A stretch of 64,000 bases of DNA. It comes from Polyangiaceae bacterium. GTDB lineage: Bacteria > Myxococcota_A > Polyangia > Polyangiales > Polyangiaceae. How positions within the stretch are numbered: the first letter of the stretch is position 1; the number at the start of each line of letters is the position of its first letter. The notes beneath the pieces are model-generated. The model saw only the letters and a program-made list of their open reading frames with translations, was not told where the DNA came from and ran no database searches. Position numbers and translations under genes: made by a program. The DNA is taken from the NCBI GenBank assembly GCA_029266615.1, contig JAQSWN010000025.1, positions 23,999-87,998 on the forward strand, given 5' to 3'. This document shows, in pieces, positions 25,472-33,761 of the stretch.

Positions 25472-26445
25472 GCGCGCTCCGGCTCGCCTGGCTGCTGCCG
25501 CTCTGCATGGCTTGCGGCGCCGAAGAGCCAACCGAGAAGCTCGGCCAAGCCGTCTACGGCGGCGAGCCGGCGCCTTCGGACGAGGCCGTCGTGGCGGTGG
25601 TGAACTTCGCGGGCGGCCAATGCTCCGGCAGCTTGCTCACGCCCACGCTGGTGCTCACCGCGCGACACTGCGTTGCCGGGACCGGCACCGAGAAAACCGG
25701 CGTCGTATGCGGCCAAACGCGCTTCGATCCCCCCGACAGCGCAGGCGCCATCTTCGTCGTTTCGCGCCCCCGGATCACGGAGGACGTGGACGACTACTCG
25801 GCCGTCGAGGACATTCGCATGCCGGACGGCTTGGGCGACGATCTGTGCGGGACGGACGTCGTCTTGCTCCGGCTCGCGGAGCCGCTTTCGGTGGTCACTC
25901 CGCTCGAGCCGCGGCTGGACGCGCCGGTCGTCGCGGGAGAGACGTACTCGGCGGTCGGCTTCGGGGTGGATCCGTCGCTCGAAGGAGAGCCTTCCGGTGA
26001 GCGAAAACGGTTAGATGATTTGCAGGTCGAGTGCCTCGCCGGCGATTGCCACGATCCGGACGTGCGCGACAACGAGTGGCTCGGCTCGGGCGGTCCGTGC
26101 AGCGGTGATTCGGGCGGCCCCGCGCTCGACACCGAAGGCCGCGTGATCGGCGTCGTGTCGCGCGGCACGGGTCGCTGCGGCGAGCCCGTGTTCGGAGACG
26201 TCGCGACGCGCGCGCCATGGTTACGTGCAGAAGCCATCTTGGCGGCCAAGCAGCGCGGCGCGGCGCCGCCGGATTGGGCGCCCTGCGGCGCCGAAGACGG
26301 CTGCGCCCAGAACGTACCGAACGTACAGGGCCCGAAGGAGAGCTGCGCGTTCGGGGCCGCTGCCCCTTCGCCCCTTTCGGCCCCGCTCGGGTTGTTTGGG
26401 GTGGTCGCACTGTGGCTCCGGCGGCCTGGGCGAAAGCGTCGATAA
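25468..26445 (+). CDS. Trypsin-like serine protease with MYXO-CTERM tail
   Basis: The product is 325 aa from ATG 25468. The track's start at 25012 lies inside the previous gene. A lipobox-like CMAC follows the signal. The S1 fold shows VYGGEPAP (the activation-site region), His in LTARHCVAG, Asp in GTDVVLLRL and Ser in GDSGGPALD, so the triad is complete. The C-terminus has Cys then a hydrophobic helix and Arg-rich end (GLFGVVALWLRRPGRKRR), a MYXO-CTERM-like anchor. It is the third gene of the protease-HmuY operon and probably a surface protease. Confidence 0.9.
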   Translation: MSALRLAWLLPLCMACGAEEPTEKLGQAVYGGEPAPSDEAVVAVVNFAGGQCSGSLLTPTLVLTARHCVAGTGTEKTGVVCGQTRFDPPDSAGAIFVVSRPRITEDVDDYSAVEDIRMPDGLGDDLCGTDVVLLRLAEPLSVVTPLEPRLDAPVVAGETYSAVGFGVDPSLEGEPSGERKRLDDLQVECLAGDCHDPDVRDNEWLGSGGPCSGDSGGPALDTEGRVIGVVSRGTGRCGEPVFGDVATRAPWLRAEAILAAKQRGAAPPDWAPCGAEDGCAQNVPNVQGPKESCAFGAAAPSPLSAPLGLFGVVALWLRRPGRKRR

Positions 26446-26478
26446 CGGTCGGTGACGGAGCCGTGCTACGCCGGCCGC

Positions 26479-27483
26479 ATGGCTTTCGGCGAAAACATCG
26501 CGCCCGACGAAGACGAGCAGTTCCAAGCCTTCGGCGAAGAGCTCGGCGCGCTACAGCGCGAACGGGCGGCTGCGCGTGGTGGTGAAATGTCGCGCGCCCT
26601 CCACGTGAAGCACCACCACGGCGCGGTGGGCGAGCTCGTCGTCAAGGCGCCGCCCAACGCACGCCACGGCGTGTTCTCCATGAGCGGCAAGAGCTGGCCC
26701 GTCTACGTGCGCTTTTCCAACGGCAGCAGCCGTCACCAAGGGGACGGAGAGCCGGACGTCCGCGGCTTCGCGCTCAAGTTGGTGGGCGTGCCCGGGAAGA
26801 AGCTCATTCCGGAGCTGGCCGACGCACCCACCCAAGACTTCTTGATGATCGACACGCCCGTCATCCCGTTCCGCAACCCGGCCGAGTTCATGATGTTCGT
26901 GCGCGCCGCCAAGGACGGGCCCGCCAAGCTGCTCCCCCGCCTCATCAGCCAGTTCGGCCTCGGGCGCGCGCTGCACATCCTGTGGGGGGCCCTCAGAACC
27001 GAGAGAGTAAAGAGCTACGCGACGCACGCATTCCATACCGCGGCGCCGGTCGCCTTCGGAAAAACTGCGGCCAAGCTCGCGCTTTTCCCCAACGGCAACC
27101 CGCAAGCGGGCCCTTCCGTGAAGGGCAACGACTACTTGCGCCAAGAGATCGCGGCGCGGCTGAAGCAGGGTCCACTGTCATGGACTTTGCGCGCGCAGCT
27201 GTTCGTGGACGAGACCCAAACGCCAATCGAGGACACGAGCGTGAAGTGGGACGCGCCGTGGGTGGATTTGGCGACGCTCACGTTACCGCAGCAAGACCCC
27301 GACTCCGTGCGTGGGCAGGAGATCTCCAAGCTCGTCAGTCAGCTCTCGTTCGATCCGTGGCACGCGAGCGAAGAACACCGCCCTCTTGGCCAAATCATGC
27401 GCGCTCGCAAGATCGCGTACGGCGTGAGCGTGATCGCACGCCAGGCCGCCGCCGAGCCGAGCTCCGTGCTCAGCCCCGGGTAG
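26479..27483 (+). CDS. Catalase-family haem protein (small y4iL-like group)
   Basis: The product is about 334 aa from ATG 26479. The track's GTG 26452 adds nine odd residues. It is far smaller than true catalases. It keeps the distal His region (LHVKHHHGAVGELV), the distal Asn region (VYVRFSNGSS) and an R-x-x-x-Y proximal haem ligand in RARKIAYGVS, preceded by FDPWHASEEHRPLGQIMRAR. Members of this group are haem proteins with weak or peroxidase-like activity on hydroperoxides. No signal peptide is seen. It follows the serine protease by 33 bases and may belong to the same haem-related operon. It overlaps the convergent DUF2252 gene by 14 bases. Confidence 0.82.
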   Translation: MAFGENIAPDEDEQFQAFGEELGALQRERAAARGGEMSRALHVKHHHGAVGELVVKAPPNARHGVFSMSGKSWPVYVRFSNGSSRHQGDGEPDVRGFALKLVGVPGKKLIPELADAPTQDFLMIDTPVIPFRNPAEFMMFVRAAKDGPAKLLPRLISQFGLGRALHILWGALRTERVKSYATHAFHTAAPVAFGKTAAKLALFPNGNPQAGPSVKGNDYLRQEIAARLKQGPLSWTLRAQLFVDETQTPIEDTSVKWDAPWVDLATLTLPQQDPDSVRGQEISKLVSQLSFDPWHASEEHRPLGQIMRARKIAYGVSVIARQAAAEPSSVLSPG

Positions 27484-28699
27484 CCGGCGCTTGCGGCTCT
27501 GGCCTTTCGCCGCGCGCGAGTAGGCACAGGTCCAAGTACACGGCCTCGTGAATGCCGGCGAGGGTCACCGCGCGCTCCAAGATCCCGCCGCGTTGCCGCG
27601 GCGTCCAAGCCGGGAAATCAGTGCTTCGGCCGCGGCGGTGCGCGGCGCCGAGCAGCGCGCCCAAGTACCGCGAAAGCTCCGGCAATTGCCCCGGCTGGAG
27701 GCGGGAGAGGCTCAGCTTGTCCTCTTGAGGAGTGAGGCGGCGTACCAGGACGTCCGTCACGCCGAGCCGACTCGTGCCGAGCATGCGCGGCGGCTGCTCC
27801 ACGCACGTTCTGAACGCGCTCTCGACTTCATCCGCGCGCGAAGCCACGGCCGGGCGCGGCGCGAGCACGTCGACGCTCGAGCCGGCCTGCTCTTTGAGGT
27901 CGAACAGCCACCCGGTGTCTTCCCCGCCCTTGCCGCGAGTGAGCGCGGCGACGCGCAGCGAGCCGAGACTTCCCGTCCCCGCAATGCGGAACGCCACGTC
28001 CAGCAACTCGAGCTGCTCCGGCCGCGGACCGTCGCGCCGCGCCGTGCGCTCCGCGAAAGTCTGCAACGTGGCGGGCACGGCGGCGGCAACCTCCGGGCTG
28101 ACGTCCGCGTAGCGCTCGCCGCGCAGGAAGTGCCGCGCGGCGCCGCTCGCGACCGTGCGGTCCTCGAGCAGCCGCCGATTGGAGCGCCCGTCCACCTTGG
28201 CGATCAGCGCCGCGACGGCGGGGGGAACGGGAGGCAGCCGCGCTTGCGAGAAGAGAGCCGCGCTGTGGCTTTCGAGCAGGCCCTCACAAAGGCCGAGAAC
28301 CGCGGGGCCGCTTTGCCCGAGCTCCCGACCGGCAAGCAGGAGGCTCGTGGTGAGTCGCAGCACGTCCCAGCGCCAGGCCCCGCGTGTGGCTTCGTCGAAG
28401 TCGTTGAGTTGGAAGGTGGCGTGTCCCTTGCGCCAAGTACCGGCCTCTTCCAAGGCAGGGCTGAACGCTCCGAAATTCTCCAAGTGCGCGTCGCCTTGAA
28501 TGACGCCTTCACCTGCGGGTCCACTCGCGAGCTCCGGATCCGCCGCGAGCATCTCGTAGAAGAGCGGGGCCGCGCCGCGCAGGAACGCGAGCGGCGACGC
28601 GCTCATGCGCGCTTGCTTGCGCAGGAGCAGCGCCGGAAAGCGCGCCGTCCGATGCTGATCGAGCTCGAGCTGTCGTTGGGCGAGGCGGCGGGGCTGCAC
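27470..28699 (-). CDS. DUF2252 family protein
   Basis: This 409-aa protein has the DUF2252 pattern: SPLAFLRGAAPLFYEML, the GDAHLENFGAFS box and FQLNDFDEATRGAWRWDVLRL. These resemble the catalytic loop and metal-binding site of aminoglycoside phosphotransferase-like kinases. The family is widespread and its substrate is not known. No signal peptide is present, so the protein is cytoplasmic. The start is GTG 28699, with an open frame further up but no better start. It is probably single-gene, convergent with the catalase-like gene. Confidence 0.85.
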   Translation of the reverse strand: MQPRRLAQRQLELDQHRTARFPALLLRKQARMSASPLAFLRGAAPLFYEMLAADPELASGPAGEGVIQGDAHLENFGAFSPALEEAGTWRKGHATFQLNDFDEATRGAWRWDVLRLTTSLLLAGRELGQSGPAVLGLCEGLLESHSAALFSQARLPPVPPAVAALIAKVDGRSNRRLLEDRTVASGAARHFLRGERYADVSPEVAAAVPATLQTFAERTARRDGPRPEQLELLDVAFRIAGTGSLGSLRVAALTRGKGGEDTGWLFDLKEQAGSSVDVLAPRPAVASRADEVESAFRTCVEQPPRMLGTSRLGVTDVLVRRLTPQEDKLSLSRLQPGQLPELSRYLGALLGAAHRRGRSTDFPAWTPRQRGGILERAVTLAGIHEAVYLDLCLLARGERPEPQAPATRG

Positions 28700-28959
28700 G
28701 ACTTCGACGCTACAGCGGGCGGCTCGCTACCGCCGCTTCCATTTTCCGTGGTCCGGGCGGCGGTGGCTTGGGCTGCGCCCAAGCGCAAACACGCGATCCT
28801 GGAGGATCCCTAGCGCCGTGGGCGGGCTCGTTACAGCTCCGCCGCACTTCGTCCGCGCGAGTCAGCTGCGTCAGCTCGAAAAGCCGGCGACGACGAGCAG
28901 CAACGTGGATTTTCCCCCGTTGTCGCAGTCGCTCATTAGGGATACGAAGCACTCTGTCC

Positions 28960-31900
28960 ATGTCAAACCGTCGCTTATGGGCTTTTGGAGGCGCGGTGTG
29001 CGTGGCGCTGGTCGTGGGGAGCGGCTGCAGCAGTGAGCAGCCGCGGACGGAGGAAGGGCCGCTGGGGCAAACCAGCGCGGCGCTGTCTCTCTCCACTCCC
29101 GGCTTCGTGGAGACGACGGTCTTCCAAGGCTTGAACGAGCCCACCGTGGTGCGCTTCGCGAGTGACGGCCGGGCCTTCGTCGCGGAAAAGGGCGGTAAGG
29201 TCTGGATCTACGACTCGCTCACCGACACGACGCCCACGCTGTTCACGGATCTCGCCAGCCGCGTTCACGATTTTTGGGACCGCGGCATGTTGGGCATGAC
29301 GTTGGACCCTGCGTTCCCCGCCCAGCCCTATGTCTACGTGCTCTACGCGTACGATGGCGATCCGGGCGGCAGCTCTCCCAAGTGGGGTGACTCGTGTCCC
29401 ACGCCTCCCGGCGCCACCGCGGACGGCTGCATCGTATCAGGTCGGCTTTCTCGCTTTACTGTCACGGACAACACGGCGGGCGCCGAGAAGGTCCTGCTCG
29501 AGGGCTGGCGGCAGCAGTACCCGAGCCACTCCACGGGTCAGGTCGAATTCGGACCCGACGGCGCGCTCTATGCGTCCGGGGGGGACGGGGCGAGCTTCAA
29601 CTTCGTCGACTACGGCCAAGACGGCAATCCGCTCAATCCGCTAGGCGATCCGCCGGTGGCGGTCGGTCAGGTGCAAACGCCGCCGAGCGCCGAGGGCGGC
29701 GCGCTGCGTTCTCAGAGCGTGCGCCGGGCTGCCGGCCCTGTTTTGCTCAACGGCACCGTGATTCGGGTGGATGCGGCAACAGGCGCGGCGTTGCCCGGCA
29801 ACCCGCTCCAAGGGTCGACGGACCCGATCGCCCAGCGTGTCATCGCCTACGGCCTCCGCAATCCCTTCCGCATCGCGGCGCGGCCCGGCAAGAACGAGCT
29901 CTGGGTCGCCGACGTGGGCTGGAACGATTGGGAGGAAGTGAATCGTATCCCGCTCGGCGGAGCGGCCCCGCTCAACTTCGGTTGGCCTTGCTACGAAGGC
30001 GGAAACCGCCAACCCGGCTACGAAGGCGCGGGCCTCGCCCAGTGCGAGTCGCTGTACGCTGCGGGTAGCCACAGCGCGCCCTTCTTCGCGTACAGCCATT
30101 CGGCGGGCGTCTCTGCGAGCGATGCCTGCGGCCGCGGCAGCTCCTCCATCACGGGCATCGCCTTCTACTCCGGAACGAGTTACCCAAAGCCGTATCAAGG
30201 CGCGATGTTCTTCGCGGATTACTCGCGCCGCTGCATTTACGTCATGGAGGCCGGGACTGACGGCGAGCCCGCGGCCGCTACCGCCCGCTCCTTCCATGTC
30301 GACGCGGACGGCCCCGTTTTCCTCACCACCGGGCCCGGCGGCGACTTGTTTTATGCCGCGCTCACCTCGGGGACGATCCAGCGCATCAGCTACTTGCAAC
30401 CGGCGGCGGTGATCAAGGCCGCGCCGGTTCAAGGGCAAGTGCCGCTCATCGTCAACTTCGACGGCTCCGCTTCGACCAAGGCGCTCCCCGGCGACACGCT
30501 GAGTTACGCCTGGGATCTCGACGGCGATGGCGGGTTCGACGACGCGACGGATCTCAAGCCTGCGTACCTCTACGACACGGTCGGCAAATACCCGGTGCGC
30601 CTGAAGGTGACGGACCAGCGCGGCGTCTCGAACGTGAGCCAAGCGCTCGTCGTGGACGCGACCGCAGAGACGCCTCCCGTGAGCACGCCGCCGGAAGTCT
30701 TCATCGATACGCCCCTCACCTCCACACGGTGGAAGGTGGGGGACACGATCGGCTTCAGTGGTCACGCGGTCGACGCAGAGGACGGCAAGCTCCCCGCCTC
30801 CGCGCTGTCCTGGCAAATCGTGATTCAGCACTGCCCGAGCGGCTGCCATTTGCACGACTTGCTTTCCTTCGAGGGCGTCGCGAGCGGCACCTTCCCGGCC
30901 GAAGATCACGAGTACCCCATGCGGCTCGAGGTCATTCTCACCGCGACCGATAAATCCGGCCAGAAGCGCACCGTACGGCGGGAGCTCTTGCCGCAGACGG
31001 TGAGCCTCGTCTTCGACACGGAGCCGAGCGGGCTCTCGCTCGTCGTTGGCTCGACCGAGCAGAAGACGCCGTTTTCTCGTCGAGTGATCGCGGGCTCCGA
31101 GAACACCGTGTCGGCCGCGCTGAGCCAAGCGCTGAACGGCGCAACCTGGACGTTCAGCCAGTGGTCAGACGGCTTGCCGCGCGCTCACACCCTCGCCGAC
31201 GCAACCACCGCGAAGCGGTATGTCGCCACGTACGCGCCCGCCGGCGGCCTCACCGCCCAGTACTTCGATCAGCTCGCGTTTGGCGGCTCCCCGCTCACGC
31301 GGATTGACCCCATCATCGACTTCGACTGGGGCAACGGCTCGCCGGATCCGAGCATCGGCGCCGACACCTTCTCCGCTCGCTGGACGGGTGAGATCAAAGC
31401 CGACTTCGCCCAGACGTACACCTTCCGCACCACGTCGGACGACGGAGTGCGTTTGACGATAGACGGCGTGGCCGTCATCGACCAATTCACCGACCATGGT
31501 CCCACCGCTCACAACGGTGAAATCGCGCTCACGATTGGCTGGCACGACATCGTGGTCGAGTACTACGAAAACGGAGGTGGTGCACAGCTGGAGCTCGGTT
31601 GGTCGAGCCCCTCGCAGCCCTACCAAATCGTGCCGGCGACCCACCTGCGCCCCGGGTGCGCCGCAGGGATTTGCAGCCCGGGCCAAGTGTGCGGCACGGG
31701 CGACCTCTGCACGCCCGCGTGCGACCCCGCGACGTGCAAAGACAGCAAGCACTGCGTGGCCAGCTCTGGCGCGTGCGTCTCGCTCTGCTCGGGCGTGAAG
31801 TGCCCAACCGGCGATAAGTGCGTAACGGGCGGAGTATGCGTGGACGCCTGCACCGGCGTAGCGTGCGAGTCGGACCAGCACTGCGAGCTGGGAAAGTGCG

Positions 31901-32469
31901 TGGACAATCCCCCCGATGGCAGCGGAGGCGCTGGCGGTCAGAGTGGCGCCGGCGGCGAAGGCGGAGAGCTCTCGTCGGGCGGAGCCAGCGGCAACGGCGG
32001 TGCGGCTGGCAACGCTGGAACCGCCAGCAACGGCGGTGCGGCTGGCAACGCTGGAACCGCGAGTAACGGCGGCAACAGCGCAGCCGGTAGCGCCACGGCT
32101 GGCAACGGCACCGGCGGCACCAGTGCGGGTGCGACGAGCGGCGGAGCCCACGCGGATGCAGGCGCGCCCACCGACGGCGGTGTCGCGACGGCTGGCACCT
32201 CCGCCAGCGCCGGCGAGAACGCCGGCGGCACAGGCGCGAGCTCCAGCGGCGGCGCAGGTGCGGAACCCGCGACGAGCGGCTCCGGCGGCACGAACTCCAG
32301 CTCGAACGGCGGCGAGCCCGCGGGCGAGCCCCCAGGTGGTAGCAGCTCCGGCAATGACGAGAGCGGCTGCAGCTGCCGCACCGTGGGCGCACCGCCGAGC
32401 CACGACAACGGTTGGCTTTGGCTCGGCAGCGCGCTCGCCGTCACGCTGACGCGGCGCCGCAAGCGTTGA
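28960..32469 (+). CDS. Giant surface lipoprotein: GSDH (PQQ sugar dehydrogenase-like), PKD, PA14, Cys-rich and MYXO-CTERM
   Basis: The product is 1169 aa from ATG 28960, with lipobox VVGSGC. Residues about 35-470 are a glucose/sorbosone dehydrogenase-like beta-propeller (FVAEKGGKVWIYDS, YGLRNPFRIAARPG). About 482-568 are a PKD domain (YAWDLDGDGGF). About 763-893 are a PA14 domain (GLTAQYFDQ, FRTTSDDGVRLTIDG), which often binds glycans. About 893-985 hold regular Cys pairs, followed by a 150-residue Gly/Ala/Ser-rich linker. The end has Cys, one helix and RRRKR (MYXO-CTERM). It is probably a cell-surface sugar oxidase or adhesin. The enzyme activity is inferred from the fold only. Confidence 0.88.
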   Translation: MSNRRLWAFGGAVCVALVVGSGCSSEQPRTEEGPLGQTSAALSLSTPGFVETTVFQGLNEPTVVRFASDGRAFVAEKGGKVWIYDSLTDTTPTLFTDLASRVHDFWDRGMLGMTLDPAFPAQPYVYVLYAYDGDPGGSSPKWGDSCPTPPGATADGCIVSGRLSRFTVTDNTAGAEKVLLEGWRQQYPSHSTGQVEFGPDGALYASGGDGASFNFVDYGQDGNPLNPLGDPPVAVGQVQTPPSAEGGALRSQSVRRAAGPVLLNGTVIRVDAATGAALPGNPLQGSTDPIAQRVIAYGLRNPFRIAARPGKNELWVADVGWNDWEEVNRIPLGGAAPLNFGWPCYEGGNRQPGYEGAGLAQCESLYAAGSHSAPFFAYSHSAGVSASDACGRGSSSITGIAFYSGTSYPKPYQGAMFFADYSRRCIYVMEAGTDGEPAAATARSFHVDADGPVFLTTGPGGDLFYAALTSGTIQRISYLQPAAVIKAAPVQGQVPLIVNFDGSASTKALPGDTLSYAWDLDGDGGFDDATDLKPAYLYDTVGKYPVRLKVTDQRGVSNVSQALVVDATAETPPVSTPPEVFIDTPLTSTRWKVGDTIGFSGHAVDAEDGKLPASALSWQIVIQHCPSGCHLHDLLSFEGVASGTFPAEDHEYPMRLEVILTATDKSGQKRTVRRELLPQTVSLVFDTEPSGLSLVVGSTEQKTPFSRRVIAGSENTVSAALSQALNGATWTFSQWSDGLPRAHTLADATTAKRYVATYAPAGGLTAQYFDQLAFGGSPLTRIDPIIDFDWGNGSPDPSIGADTFSARWTGEIKADFAQTYTFRTTSDDGVRLTIDGVAVIDQFTDHGPTAHNGEIALTIGWHDIVVEYYENGGGAQLELGWSSPSQPYQIVPATHLRPGCAAGICSPGQVCGTGDLCTPACDPATCKDSKHCVASSGACVSLCSGVKCPTGDKCVTGGVCVDACTGVACESDQHCELGKCVDNPPDGSGGAGGQSGAGGEGGELSSGGASGNGGAAGNAGTASNGGAAGNAGTASNGGNSAAGSATAGNGTGGTSAGATSGGAHADAGAPTDGGVATAGTSASAGENAGGTGASSSGGAGAEPATSGSGGTNSSSNGGEPAGEPPGGSSSGNDESGCSCRTVGAPPSHDNGWLWLGSALAVTLTRRRKR
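31993..32060 (+). repeat. Tandem 36-bp repeat in the Gly/Ala-rich linker
   Basis: A 32-base block beginning AACGGCGGTGCGGCTGGCAA is perfectly repeated at 31993 and 32029, a period of 36 bases or 12 codons, encoding NGGAAGNAGTAS. It suggests recent in-frame slippage that lengthens the linker of the surface protein. Confidence 0.9.
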
Positions 32470-32680
32470 CTCGCCCGTGAGCTGACACGAAACCGCTCAC
32501 CCTACAGGTGAGATTTTCGGCGCCCCGGCGCGGAACAATCCGTCGCTGGCGGCCGCGTTTATGCGCGAATTATCCATGTTTTTCTCGTCGACGAGGGCAC
32601 GTCCGAGAAGGCAAGCTGTATCGAAATCCCACCGAGAGCCGAGCCGCATCCGTGGCTCGCTCGGAACGAGAACGTCAGCC

Positions 32681-33745
32681 ATGACCCGACTTCGCCTAGC
32701 CGCCCTGTGCCCGGTGCTCAGCCTCTTTGCGTTCGCCGCGTGCGGCTCCCCCACGGAGGAAAACAGCCCCGGAGGCGCAGGAGCGGGCGGAAGCGCACCC
32801 ATCGCCGGCACGCCATCGAGCGGATCGAGCGCGGGCGGAGCCACGCTGGGGGGCACGCATTCGGGTGGCTCCTCCACCGGCGGAACGGGCGCCGGCGGCA
32901 GCGGAGCGAGCGGGGGCGCGACTGGCGGCGTGTTCACCGGCGGCGGTGCGGGCAATGGCTCCGGCGGGGGCAGCGCGGCGGGGAGCTCCGCGACCGGCGG
33001 GACCGGTGGAGCCGCGGGAGCGGGCGGGACGGGCTCCGTGGGCGAGCCCGTACTTCATATTTTCATGTTGATGGGGCAATCCAACATGGCTGGCGTTGCC
33101 AAATCCGAAGCGTCCGACAAGAACACGGATGACCGCCTCAAGGTCTGGGGTGGCTGCAACCAAAAGGCCGGGCAGTGGAACCTCGCCAATCCCCCCTTGA
33201 GCGACTGCCCTGGCGGCAGCGGTATCAACCTATCGACGAGCGTCGACCCCGGCATCTGGTTCGCCAAAACCCTGCTGAAGAAGCTCCCCGCGGGCGACAC
33301 CATCGGCCTCGTCGGCACGGCGGAGAGCGGTGAAAGGATCGAGACCTTCATCACCGGCGGCAAGCATCACGACTCGATCATGAAGAAGATTGCGGCCGTG
33401 AAGACCGCGAAGAACGCGCGCTTCGCCGGGGTCATCTTTCACCAGGGTGAGTCCAACACCGGTCAAGGGACGTGGCCGGGATTGGTCAAGCAGCTGTACA
33501 ACGAGGTCAAAGCCGGCTTCGGCGTGACCTACGACGTACCGTTCATCTTGGGCGAGCTCCCCGCGGGCGGTTGTTGCAGTAGCCACAACACGCTCATTCG
33601 CCAAGCGGCCATGCAGCTACCGCTGGGTTCTTACGTTACCCAAGACGGGACCAAAGTCATGGACGAGTACCACTTCGACCACGCCTCCGTGGTCTTGATG
33701 GGTACCCGCTACGGCGACAAAATGCTCGAAGCACTGAAGTGGTGA
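32681..33745 (+). CDS. Lipoprotein with SGNH-type sialate/carbohydrate O-acetylesterase domain
   Basis: The product is 354 aa from ATG 32681, after which the signal ends in lipobox FAFAAC. A Gly/Ser-rich linker of about 105 residues follows. The enzyme domain begins HIFMLMGQSNMAG (block I, nucleophile Ser), has GVIFHQGESN (block III-like Gly and Asn region) and ends with the acid-base pair in DEYHFDHAS. This pattern fits the carbohydrate esterase group with the sialate O-acetylesterase signature. It should remove acetyl groups from plant or bacterial polysaccharides outside the cell. The gene stands alone, convergent to the ABC exporter. Confidence 0.88.
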   Translation: MTRLRLAALCPVLSLFAFAACGSPTEENSPGGAGAGGSAPIAGTPSSGSSAGGATLGGTHSGGSSTGGTGAGGSGASGGATGGVFTGGGAGNGSGGGSAAGSSATGGTGGAAGAGGTGSVGEPVLHIFMLMGQSNMAGVAKSEASDKNTDDRLKVWGGCNQKAGQWNLANPPLSDCPGGSGINLSTSVDPGIWFAKTLLKKLPAGDTIGLVGTAESGERIETFITGGKHHDSIMKKIAAVKTAKNARFAGVIFHQGESNTGQGTWPGLVKQLYNEVKAGFGVTYDVPFILGELPAGGCCSSHNTLIRQAAMQLPLGSYVTQDGTKVMDEYHFDHASVVLMGTRYGDKMLEALKW

Positions 33746-33761
33746 GGAGCCCGCGCCTCGT

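Noticed and set aside
29641-31128. 495-aa minus-strand ORF
   Set aside because: It is antisense to the GSDH-PA14 gene, whose frame contains clear domains; this ORF is only open because of the GC bias.
31165-32403. 412-aa minus-strand Ala/Arg-rich ORF
   Set aside because: It is antisense to PA14 and the Gly/Ala-rich linker, where low complexity keeps several frames open.
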